A DNA stretch of 64,000 bases. Source: Hormiphora californensis (Eukaryota; Ctenophora; Tentaculata; Cydippida; Pleurobrachiidae). The notes below the pieces were generated by a model. That model was given only the letters and a program-made list of their open reading frames with translations. It did not search any database and was not told the origin of the DNA. Within the stretch, counting starts at the first letter, position 1. The number at the start of each line of letters is the position of its first letter. The DNA lies in contig CM035353.1 of the NCBI GenBank assembly GCA_020137815.1, positions 5,336,733 through 5,400,732 of the forward strand, written 5' to 3'. Position numbers and translations under genes: made by a program. Below, one piece after another: positions 34,247-44,224 of the stretch.

Positions 34247-36235
34247 AGTTTCTACCTGTGCAGGCGTTTCAGCATCAGACTTATCAGACTTTGAAACAGA
34301 TCCAATGTCACTCACAGGCGTTTCAGCATCAGACTTATCAGACTTTGAAGAGAGATTTAACATGCCGCTTACAGGCGTCAAAGCGTCATCAACTGCGGTA
34401 CAAGGACAAAAGTTGGAAGCTGAAACTTTAGGGTGGAGATATTTCCGATGTGACTGGATCTTGGGCACAGCATGTGCACCTGAAGAACCCTGTTTCCGTT
34501 CTAACTTCAAACTTGGGAGTTCGATGCCTCAGAAATAGTACCCTCATGGGTGACAACACGCGAAAACTGGAAAATCCAGGACCCTCAAAGCAGGGCTGTC
34601 TCTCTCGGACGGGAGGTTCAATTGAAATTTCAGTCAATGTAGGTGTTTCAACCACTGGTTCTGGTTCCGGTTCGGGCTCTGGTTCGGGCTCTGGTTCCGG
34701 TTCGGGCTCTGGCTCTTCTTCTTCGTCCGAGGTGTGTTTCCATCGTCTTCTAATAGTTCGGAGCGTGTCAAGGAGGTGAATCTGGTAATCACCGTCCAAC
34801 GTTGGCGAGTCTGTTAGGTGGGTGCCGTACTCTGATTTGAACCAGTCTGCATCTGATCGTCGAGTAGCGAAGATATTTGCATGTTGGTTGATCTGTTTCG
34901 AGCGCTCTTTGTAGTCCACTTGTTCCATTGGCGGGGGCGTGGATACTAGAGAACTGTCTGTTTCATATTCTGATGTAGACTCTTCTGAAGATGAATCTTC
35001 TGAAGATGAATCTTCCGCTGAAGAGGACTCTTCTGATGAAGATGAATCTTCCTCGCTAGATGATTCAGATGTCAATTCTTCCTCGCTGGAATCTTGAGAT
35101 GATGATGAACTTTCTGATTCAGAAGAACTGCTACTTTCTGCAGAGCTTTCTGATTCAGATGAGGAACTAGCCACATCAGATGAGCTAGGTTTAGCCACCT
35201 CAGCCACATGACCTGTGTTTACCTTCGCATGGTCAGTATCTTCAGTCTTCCTCACTATGGGGGCTACATTTCCATCTGGAGGTGCGAGGGATAGTGTTGT
35301 CAAGTCGTCGGACAGCGACGAAATGGAGCTATCTGAGGTGAGAGAACTAATCCCGGATATGCTTGTCAGGCTTGATATGTCAGTATCACTGCCACTGTCA
35401 TGTTTAGGGGGTAACATGGGTGCAAAGAGGCTCCTATCCTCTATCTCAATCTTTACTCGATCGTGTAACACTTTTGGGACAAGCTCATTGACATACTTGT
35501 CATAATTTATTTCGGGAAGAGGTTCAGGCTCTGCATTTTTCTCAACATCCTCCTCCTTCTGCTTCTCAATTCTTGCCTTAAGCAGAGCCCTTTCTTTCTT
35601 CCACTTCCTCGCACGTCGCCTGCTTCCCGTCCTTACGGACAGATCATCGTTGATCATTTCACTTAAATCATCTTCCTCCCCCTCAGCCCAGACCTGCTCC
35701 AGCTTTCTCTCAAGTTTCTTAACCCTGTGCTCTAACTCAGCAATCTCGGAATCTTTTTCAGATTTCATATCTTCTCCCATATCCACTATGTCAGATAGAT
35801 TATCTTCGGCGTCTTGGCAAAACTTGAGCGATCTATCTCTTTTTCTATGCTGTTTTTTGGGAGGTTTCTCAATTGTTGCTACAGTTGCTACGACTTGTTG
35901 GGATAGACCTTCTTCTTTGGATATTAATTGTTCCTCGAATGTTTCTGGAACTGGATTTGGGGATTCCTCGACTTCCTCTGAAACTGGTTTTGGGGGTTCC
36001 TCGACTTCCTCTGGAACTGGTTCATCTTTCTTTTCCGATTCTTCTTTCGGTGCATCAGTAAGAAGTAGAGGCGACTGGTCGTTATCTTTTGAATCGGACG
36101 GTGGTGGTTGTCCAGCCTCGTCTTGAGATGTTTCGTCTTGTTTCGCTTCTCCGGATTGCAAAATAGGTTCAGAAACTTTTCAGTGTCCAAAGTTTCACCT
36201 TTATCCTCTATCTTTGCAGCAGTTCCTAAGATCAT
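34247..36235 (-). CDS. Giant gene, acidic central segment (frame-shifted pieces)
   Basis: A 577-codon open stretch (36161-34428) is joined to a short one (34510-34247) by a frame change near 34440-34500 and to upstream coding near 36165-36235 by another. The protein is Glu/Ser-rich with an EEVEEPPKPVSEEVEESP repeat, a predicted coiled coil (SEIAELEHRVKKLERKLEQV), a long Ser/Glu tract (34980-35170), an ordered patch (DSPTLDGDYQIHLLDTLRTI) and a Glu-Pro repeat (34660-34720). SDKSDAETPVSD is duplicated near 34260-34340. Frame joins are inferred from continuity of composition and from reading all three frames. Confidence 0.65.
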
Positions 36236-37270
36236 ACTGCTCTTGTGTTCCTCTTTTTAACTCGTTCATTACTACTTTAGTTTCCAAACGTTTCTTCCGA
36301 TACCTCTTCTTTAGCTTCGATCTTGAGGAAGATTTTGTAGATTTTAAATCGTCAATGATATCCGAACTCTCCTGCATCCTTCCCAGTTTTCAGTGCGTCA
36401 ATAATCCGCCCTTCAATCCTATCCATGTGTTCTGTGTCACTTTCACTTGATTGAGTTTAGCAGTTGTCCTGTGTTGGTGCCTCTTACTTTTGTAGATCTT
36501 CAAATCTTTCTCCCCATCTTCCGAACCTTCAGCTGCTGCTGCCTCTGTCAGAAATCCAAAAGAAGGAAGCTTCAATTCCGGAAGCATTGACTCTTTCTGA
36601 GCATCTTTTCGCATATCGTAAAGCTTGCTTGACAGTCGTTGTTCCTGCCACTTCCCTGTAGCAATACTTTCTTCAGGAGGTGTCAAATATTCCTCATCCA
36701 GATCACCTTGTACAAACTTCTTTTCAACAACTCCAATCTTCTCATCCATCTCGGGATCGGATCCTTCCACCTCGTCCTCTTTCGTCCACTCCTTTTGTCG
36801 CCGGTAAGTTTCCTTGATGAACTCACGCTGTGCTTTATAGTCTGTTTGTTTGTATGTTTCCTCATCGGACCCATTATTCAAATCCAGCTGCCCTGTGTTC
36901 CTCCAAGACCTGCCGAGATCTTTCTCAAGTAGTTTAAATTTATCAACCGCGGGCCGTTCATCCTTGATTTTAATCTTTTGTAATTTGTTATACTTTACGG
37001 GTTTTTCATCATCATACTGAGATCTATATGCCTGTAGAACCTCGAACCTCTTTGCACGCCAATACTCTTTTGGTGTCATTTTATTGTCATTTTTGTGCAT
37101 CTTTTCAACTTTTTTCCACGCCTTCTCTGTCGCTAACATTGATTCGATTTGTACTATATTTCTTTCTAACATTGGTGACTCCAGTTCCTCGCTCACGAAT
37201 TTCTCTAAAGATTGTTTTAGACCATGTTGCATCGTGTGATGTAGTTCTTCGTATAGCCCGACCTACGTAG
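36236..37270 (-). CDS. Giant gene, basic coiled-coil segment (frame-shifted pieces)
   Basis: An open stretch at 37232-36390 encodes an alpha-helical, charged segment (QHGLKQSLEKFVSEELESPM; KMTPKEYWRAKRFEVLQAYR; REFIKETYRRQKEWTKEDE). Coding continues on both sides in other frames: upstream RRQEFRTKLEMNLRRSGYTK, downstream DIIDDLKSTKSSSRSKLKKR then KKRLETKVVMNELKRG. At least three single-base frame changes are needed (about 37240, 36425-36370 and 36235). Confidence 0.6.
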
Positions 37271-39345
37271 ATTCATTTCCAGTTTAGTTCTAAACTCCTG
37301 CCTTCGCTTCCCTCGGAACTTTCTCATCGAGCAATTGGCGGATAAACCATTTAATCTGCAGATTCCGATCGACATCAACTATCATTTTATCAACAGAATC
37401 AAGAGGGGAATCCACATCTTGACTGTCAATAAAACTATATACCGGCGGTTTAGCAGCAATTCTCTTCCCCAGGACGTCCGGTGTTCTGACTCTCTCCACA
37501 CTTTTCTGCTTCTTAATCAACTTCTGGAGCTGGATTTGGGTGCCAGTCATCCAGTGGCCGATTAAGAATCTTATCCAGCTTAGTCAACCCCGCTCTGGAG
37601 GGTGTTATCACTATCATCAGCTACCAGCATCCTGGTCGATAGGTAGCAGGTGCCTCATCATGCTCAGAGTGGATGATGGAAGGAACGTATTTCTTTTCTT
37701 TGTTACAGTCAGAACATATTTCACTACTCCCATTCGTGTTAACGTCTACCCCTCTTGTAACTTGAAGAGTGTGAATTGTTGGGGGCGGTGTTGATGGTGG
37801 TGTCTCCCCGAGAATCACTTCCTTAAACTTTTGCTTGAAATTATCCCATGGGCCAAGAGATTCTAAACTTTTTTCACTTACGGCAACTTCGACAAACGTT
37901 CTCTCAATCTGAAGAGGTTTCTTCACATCCGCCCCTTCCTTCTTTAGGTTTTTTAGGTTTCTCGTATTTCTTAACCTTAATTTCGGACTGTTTTCTGGTA
38001 CTTTCCCGGACATGCCGATCGTGCTGGAGACCTTGTCCCGAGGCAAGTTGATCAAACATATTGTCCTCCAGTTTTTCGAGGTTGAAGTCTTCTTTCTCGG
38101 TCACATCATCCGGGTCACTGATCCCCTGATCCTCGCTACTGACATCACCTCGTTTGTCGAGGGTGTCCTGGCGAAACAGCACCTTTCGAGCCGTTGGTTT
38201 AACCCCGAAGTCACGTCTCATCATCACCATGTAATCAATATCAGGAGTTACCTCCCTCGGCTTCGGACTGGGAATCTTCTTTTCCTCTGCAACCATCTCA
38301 CTGATAGTCTCAGGGATTTTAACTTCTACTTTTTGAGGAGGAGGGGGAGGTGAATCTGGTTTAACCTCCGGTTCTGGAGGTGGGATGAGTTCTCGGAGGG
38401 ACAGATCATAGTCACTTTCACCAGGTTCAAAATCATGCCTCATAATGCTCTCAAAGTTTACCGTTGTTGTTGGTATAGTGGTTACATCACCTGCTGCAGT
38501 AGTGGTTTGATCTGTATCAGTGATATCATCAGTTTTCCAAGCTTTGGAAATCCGGTGCTCGAATTCAGCTACCTTTTTACCCACCTCATCTCGCGAGGGT
38601 TTTCTTTGATGTGAGGAGACCTTTTTAATTGGATCAACTTTTGATTGAGTCCAACTGATGTCAGCATTATCAAGTTCGAAATCTTGCTTCATGGCTTTCA
38701 TCATTGTATCTGTCTTACCTAATTCAGAGGATGAAGAGGATGAGGAAGAAGATGAAGAAGATGATGGAACTTTATCTGTTAAAACCTGGGGAGTCGATAT
38801 CTCGCTTTTGACGTAGGCGAACTTGTAGCTTCCCGAGTCTTGTGTTGACTCTTCTATAATCGGATCAGGGAGCTGCGCTGGCTTTGCGGCTCTTGTTCTG
38901 GGTTTATTCATATCTTCAAACCTGTCTCGTATTCTCCCAACGTTTTTTGGGCTTGGTTGTGCAGTCACCGCAGGTTTAGTTTTCACCTCCTTGTACATTG
39001 GTTTTTCTCCCTGAAGGGCACTCTCAAATCTTTCAAAAAGAGTGTTTTCAGTCTCATCTGGTAGTTTGAAGGTGTGATCATGGAGGATTCTCCGGCGCTC
39101 TCGAGCGTAATCAATATCAGGTGAACGTATAAACTTCCTATCCTCTTTTATTTTGGTAACTGCACGGGGTTCAGCAACCGGTTTGGGACTGGCAGACAGT
39201 GGTGGAGTGGATACTTTTGATGTTTTCTTCTTCCCTGTCGACTTGCTGCTCTTCTCGCCTGGGTCTGGTAAATTGTCACTTTTGATTAGAAAGTGGCGGG
39301 GTTTGTTCTGAGCGGGGGTGAGAAGATGGGGAAGCATCACTTTTG
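37271..39345 (-). CDS. Giant gene, Lys/Pro/Ser-rich segment (frame-shifted pieces)
   Basis: Open stretches at 39340-37904 (478 codons), 38055-37621 and 37550-37290 overlap end to end in different frames. Linking pieces in the third frame (TRMLVADDSDNTLQSGVD; LTKLDKILNRPLDDWHPN) fill the gaps, so coding is continuous if about five single-base changes are allowed (near 37940, 37640, 37590, 37545, 37300). Recurring motifs are MKQDFELDNADISW, MRHDFEPGESDYDLSL and MRRDFGVKP: a repeated M(K/R)xDF(E/G) signature about 70-100 aa apart. No domain recognised. Confidence 0.6.
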
Positions 39346-41058
39346 ATAGATAGTGGCGGGGTTTGTTTCAATACTTTAGTCCTCACTTAACACTTCTGGT
39401 CCTCCCCTTGCTTGATGGTTCAATGGACATTTGATCATCTTTTATTGACGTTGTTGGCGAATCGAAGCCAATCTTGTAACTTCTTCTCCAGATCTTGCTG
39501 TTCTTTCTGCCATTCCAACCCTGATCTCCTGCTGTCCCCTATCATGTGTTTTATTCTCACAGATCGACCTTTCTTTCCCTTCGAGTCAGCCGGAGCTCTG
39601 GCGTCGTTTTCGCCTCTCTTTACTTCCTTTACTTGACCGAGTGGTTTCGACTGGGCCGGCTTTCTCAGCAGATTTTTTACCTTCTCGACTTGAGGAACGG
39701 TAAATTTTAGTATCCGTTTTTGGTTTAACGGTTTCTTTAGACTTCGAAGTACTTAAACCTTTGCTTCGTTCACCCCTTTTTGACTTCTTTTCGTGTTTTG
39801 AGTTACCACCACCGTCTAGCGTTTTTGAGCTTGATCTTTTAGGCCTTGGCGACACTTCCTCTTCGTCGGGCTTCGAGCTAGGCTTTTTAGAACGTTGAGA
39901 CGATCGTTCCCCATCGATATTTGAGCTAGGTTTCTTAGAACGTCGTGACGCAGTCTCTCCGTCAGGCTTTGAGCTAGGTCTCTTAGAACGTTTAGACGAT
40001 CGTTCCCCATCGATATTTGAGCTAGGTTTTTTAGAACGTCGTGACGCAGTCTCTCCATCAGGCTTTGAGCTAGGTTTCTTAGAACGTTTAGACGATCTTT
40101 CTCCATCAGGTTTTGAGCTAGGCTTTTTAGAACGTCGCGACGCAGTCTCTCCGTCAGGCTTCGAGCTAGGCTTTTTCGAACGTTTAGAAGATCGCTCCCC
40201 ATCGATATTTGAGCTAGGCTTTTTAGAACGGCGTGACGCAGTCTCTCCATCAGGCTTTGAGCTAGGTTTCTTAGAACGTTTAGACGATCGTTCCCCATCG
40301 ATATTTGAGCTAGGCTTTTTAGAACGTCGTGACGCAGTCTCTCCGTCAGGCTTCGAACTAGGTCTCTTAGAATGTTTAGACGATCTTTCTCCATCAGGTT
40401 TTGAGCTAGGCTTTTTAGAACGTCGTGACGCAGTCTCTCCTTCAGCCACCTTTGAATTAGATCTTTTAGACCGTCTCGAGGTAGTTTCTGGCCTAGACCT
40501 TGTTGATCTTTTAGATGGGTTATCATGGCCTGTATTTTGACTGGTCTCATCCCCTTTCGAGATGTTGATCATCTTTTCGCCATTCTTTGAGGAAGACCTC
40601 TTTGATCGCCTGCTATCAACAGGATCCCCTGATTTTGATCTCCCCCTCTTTGACCGCTCTCCATCTTCTGGATTCTCACCAGCATTGATCTTCATTGATC
40701 TTGAACTCTCTCGTTTTGATCGATGCCGGCTATTATCGTCTTTAATGTTCCCTGCTGTCAGATCGTTGCTTGGCGGGCCATCTCGTTCTGAGCGTGACTT
40801 ACTTCTTGACCGTGATTTCCTCTCATTATTAGCATCTTCTGATGTTTTTCGGGTCTTACTCCCATTTTCGCTCATATTGGCTTTAGAAGGTTCCGCCTTT
40901 CCATTAGATCTACTTTTCTCACTCTGGCCACTAGCACTTTTTGATTTTCGAAGTGAACGCTGATCTTTGCCCTGCTTCACAGTCTCAGATTTGTCACCCC
41001 GACCCGCTGGTGTCCCTGCTGCTAAATCACCGGTCCCGCCGGCATTCTTACTAGACAT
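39346..41058 (-). CDS. Giant gene, N-terminal Lys/Arg/Ser repeat segment
   Basis: Starts at the ATG at 41058 (MSSKNAGGTGD). 490 codons are open to a stop at 39586. The body has about twenty 16-aa repeats alternating KPSSKPDGETASRRSK and KPSSNIDGERSSKRSK (39840-40450). Past the apparent stop, the next frame continues with a clear coiled-coil (GLEWQKEQQDLEKKLQDWLR) and then, after two further frame changes, reaches QTPPLSIKSD and the downstream segment. So the stop at 39586 is probably not the true end. An upstream (CT)n tract at 41128-41208 marks the presumed promoter side. Alternative: a separate 490-aa gene; continuity of coding argues against it. Confidence 0.6.
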
Positions 41059-41127
41059 ATATTATCAGCAACCACAAAACATTAGTAAACTCGAGTACGG
41101 ATCATGTCATAGTTTGCTTACTCCCAC

Positions 41128-41133
41128 GGCTAC

Positions 41134-41208
<75 letters not shown>
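41128..41208. repeat. (CT)n microsatellite
   Basis: Pure ct dinucleotide run of about 80 bp lying 70 bp upstream of the giant gene start codon. On the transcribed strand it is a GA tract, which in many animals can bind GAGA-type factors; that role is not shown here. Confidence 0.95.
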
Positions 41209-41211
<3 letters not shown>

Positions 41212-41840
41212 GTCTACCTTAGCTCTGTTTGCCTGTTGTAGAGCTTACACAAATCTCAAATTGTAGACACTGCAAAAATTCCGTCCAGGAGGAAAACACG
41301 GTTTGTGGTAAATGTTCTGGCACAGAAATTTATAGGTATTATCCGTTCCTTCTACTTTTCGGGTGAGGGGGATCAGATCCCTATAATGTGATTCGAGGTC
41401 CTCGAATCGAGGACTTCGTCCATTCAAAAGGAAAGTGGGACATGTGACAAGCTTGGTATCATGTGATGCTGTCAAGTGTCAAATTCGTAATAGCAGCCGA
41501 CAAAGGCGCATATAAATCCTTCGACCTTCAAGACTAAACAATATTTTTAAACATGTATACACTACCATAAACTATAAACAATATTTCAGTCAATGACTAA
41601 ATTATTTTGTCCAGCGCACCATCTTTCTTGTCGTTCTCGCATCTAAGTTTTTCTACAACACATCGGATGCTGTAAAAAAGGCATCTTTCATATCCTGTAT
41701 TTCTCGATCTTGAGATCCCTTTCTCCATCGCTGATCGCTCTCTCTATTTTTCTATTTTTCTATAGCTCGGTATAGAGTCCATATTTGTATTCCACATAAT
41801 ATATTTATTTCAAACAAATTAAAATCTATATTTCTCAGTT
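41209..41840. other. Divergent intergenic region
   Basis: Lies between the giant minus-strand gene and the plus-strand membrane protein. An acceptor-like tatatttctcag ends at 41838, two bases before the next ATG, so an untranslated first exon of that gene may lie here. No other feature seen. Confidence 0.4.
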
Positions 41841-42590
41841 ATGCTTCTCCTCAAGCCCTTTTGGATCCACGGCTCAGTGAGTTTCTGGGTGGCGTGTTGG
41901 CGGCAGAGGATCACTCCGACCGGCTGGAACCTGGGAACACCCCTCCACCTCCTTATCCTGCTTGCCATCTCTGGTGTGTTCATCCGGCTAGAGCTGTGGG
42001 TAATAACCCGGAACATGTCCTGGGAGACCATGTTCTATCTGGAGGATATCCATCTCACCACCACGATATCCGCCATTATCTCCATGTTCAGTCTGGTACA
42101 TGTTGTGGTGGCACTGGGCAGCTACCTATTGTCAGTGTACCTCTACCAGAGATACGGAGTCGAGGCAGTGATTCGATCCTCCTTCATCGGGATGTCCATC
42201 TTCTTTGGAGGAGTGTGTCTCTTTCACGAGACCCTTCTTTACTCTGGAAGTAGAGAAGAATACTGGGCTGGAGTGCCTAAGTCTTCTTTCCTATCCACCC
42301 AGCGGTTCACTGATGGCTATTTGATCTTCTGTCTCCTCTTCGCTCCTGTCTTCTACGCCCTGGAACTGGGCCCAAACTGGGGAGCCCCTGATAGCGGGAA
42401 ATTCACTATTGCCGTGCGCCGGGAGGCTGTTGGGCATGTTTTGGCTCTGTCTGCCCTTGCTCTTCTCACTGGAGACCTGGTCAAGTTTGTCCTGATGTTT
42501 TGTGTCGTCTCGTCTAGCTACCTCCTGATTGTGGTACCCCTACAGTTGTGTTCCGAGGTAGGGAGCAAGGAACAAGAGAAATCAGAGTAA
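41841..42590 (+). CDS. Uncharacterised multi-pass membrane protein, 249 aa
   Basis: Uninterrupted coding exon. A consensus 3' splice site (tttctcag) ends two bases before the ATG, suggesting a 5' UTR intron. Hydrophobic segments at residues about 35-55, 78-102, 112-130, 159-177 and 197-236 (the last long enough for one or two passes) predict five or six membrane helices. The first 34 residues are amphipathic and Trp-rich; the tail is short and charged (GSKEQEKSE). Loop signature: LYQRYGVEAVIRSSFIGMS, then FHETLLYSG. No Cys-rich loop, pore motif or transporter signature is recognised. Composition and length fit a four-to-six-helix accessory membrane protein; no function can be assigned. Confidence 0.7.
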   Translation: MLLLKPFWIHGSVSFWVACWRQRITPTGWNLGTPLHLLILLAISGVFIRLELWVITRNMSWETMFYLEDIHLTTTISAIISMFSLVHVVVALGSYLLSVYLYQRYGVEAVIRSSFIGMSIFFGGVCLFHETLLYSGSREEYWAGVPKSSFLSTQRFTDGYLIFCLLFAPVFYALELGPNWGAPDSGKFTIAVRREAVGHVLALSALALLTGDLVKFVLMFCVVSSSYLLIVVPLQLCSEVGSKEQEKSE

Positions 42591-42747
42591 TGTTATATAA
42601 TGGGCAGAACCTCCGAGCATGAGCAAAAAGGAGCATGAGTAGTAACAAAAAATTGTGTGTGTCCTAAATAATACAATTTAGTTGTGAAATATTGTTTGGT
42701 ATCAATACACCACTAATACCCTGTGATCTCTCATACCATCTTACTTG

Positions 42748-42962
42748 AGTAACAGTCGTGCCTGAACCTCAGGTCAAGTGAGTGGCTATTCACCGAGATC
42801 TCAGTGACGGCCGTTCAAATTCGAAGCCTGATTTCTCAGAGCGCGCGATGTTAGCGATTTCAGGGAATAGCCGTCACTGAACTCTGAAATCTCATATTTC
42901 AGTCGTAAACAGCCGTAAAAAAGGGGCACTTGACCTGAGGTTCAGGCATGATTGTTTTCCCC
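42748..42962. mobile_element. CCTGAACCTCAGG MITE, family 2, copy b
   Basis: Ends aacagtcgtgcctgaacctc and gaggttcaggcatgattgtt are inverted; internal gtgacggccg and tagccgtcac words pair. About 215 bp, no ORF. It begins about 160 bp after the stop of the membrane-protein gene. Confidence 0.8.
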
Positions 42963-43331
42963 CACTGTCTCTGAGATCTGACCAGGCATGTAGGGAGACT
43001 TTGGGGGATACTGTTTGAAACACACTCACTAGGATCTCCTTCTTCCCCTCTCATACCTTCTGCTATTACAAACTCAATGCCCCGGGACCATCTCGTAGAG
43101 CTCGGTCCGTAGCGTTAGTATACGGACCGCGCAAATCAATTGTCATTGTCGCCACCTTAGGGGAAACTCTAGCTGAATGGAGTTCCATTGCATAAGTTCC
43201 ATCATCACCAAAACTCTAGCTTTTACGTATAGGGCACAGTGACATAAACAGCCGTTTAGAATGTAACGATCAATGGATCATCTCCATGCCGTGAGTATCT
43301 CCAATGTAGCTATTAATAATATAATGGTGGG

Positions 43332-43523
43332 GGAGGGTGAATTAGCCGTTCCTGAATCTCAGGTTCTGGTGACGGCTTTTTACCCCTGAGACTTGAGATC
43401 TCAGGGCCATTCTTTGCTATCCTCTGAAAATTTCTTTAAAATCTCAATAGCCGTCACTGAACCAAAGAGTAAATAGCCGTGACCTATAGGAACCTGAGAT
43501 TCAGGCACGACTATTTCCCCCAG
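43332..43523. mobile_element. CCTGAACCTCAGG MITE, family 2, copy c
   Basis: Ends ttagccgttcctgaatctca and tgagattcaggcacgacta, about 190 bp, in inverted arrangement and with the same internal accgtcac-type words as copy b, 370 bp away. Confidence 0.75.
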
Positions 43524-43889
43524 TAGGTAAACATTTTCAATTAGATATCTTATCTTCTACGGAAGCGCTCATGAATAAGTGGGGCCGGGGTAAGATTTTG
43601 CGATGTTTCGAAAATGCCATAACTTCAGATGCGATTCCCGGACCTGGTGACATTTTTTAAACATTTTTACATCTAATTTTTTGGATTACACGTAGAAAAG
43701 TCTCGGCTTCCAGACAATTGGTTGGTAGAAATAATGCTGATAAATTCATATAAATTGCTACACAATTGAATGGCACTAATAATTGTACAAAATATTTCGG
43801 TAAAAACCTATTCGTCCTGCAAATATATATGAATACTGAAGAAGTTCCAATTTGCCAAAACTGATGATGTTATGTATAACAGTATGCAC

Positions 43890-44135
43890 TCAGTACTGGT
43901 AGTATTGTCCATGATAATGGTAGTCCCGATACCAATGATCATATGGTAGATGGTCATGGGGTGGTGGAGGGTAATGTCCCGGAGGTGGAGGGGGAGGATG
44001 GGGTGGTGGCGGTCTGCTAGCCTCAGCCATCGCCACACAGCACAACACGCACAGCATTACAATACAGTAAATGATAAGTGCTAGAAGGACAAGGAGAAGG
44101 ATCGCTACTACGATGCTCCCTGCTGCGTGGGACAT
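43890..44135 (-). CDS. Small membrane protein D, Cys helix plus Pro/Tyr/His tail (81 aa)
   Basis: Intronless 81-aa frame beginning MSHAAGS. One hydrophobic helix at about residues 8-35 ends in spaced cysteines (C24, C29, CC32-33). A tail follows with three runs of 4-6 prolines and then a Tyr/His/Asp-rich end (HYHGQYYQY). It starts MS and enters the membrane within ten residues like its neighbours A-C, and it is last in the same-strand cluster. With a few outside residues the helix probably acts as a signal anchor. The Pro/Tyr tail could bind WW or SH3 domains; inference only. An alternative model splices an upstream exon (44275-44221, donor gtagag) in phase to a site before this ATG. Confidence 0.65.
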   Translation of the reverse strand: MSHAAGSIVVAILLLVLLALIIYCIVMLCVLCCVAMAEASRPPPPHPPPPPPGHYPPPPHDHLPYDHWYRDYHYHGQYYQY

Positions 44136-44224
44136 GTCAGATGCAGAGTCTTTGAAGAAATATCAAAATGTTACAGTCCTTGAAATTTGGAGTAGGTTAG
44201 TTGGAAGCTGGATCTCTACTGGTT

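Noticed and set aside
39816-40550. 244-codon alternate-frame ORF in the giant gene's N-terminal repeats
   Set aside because: A 48-bp coding repeat is a multiple of three, so a second frame stays open by chance.
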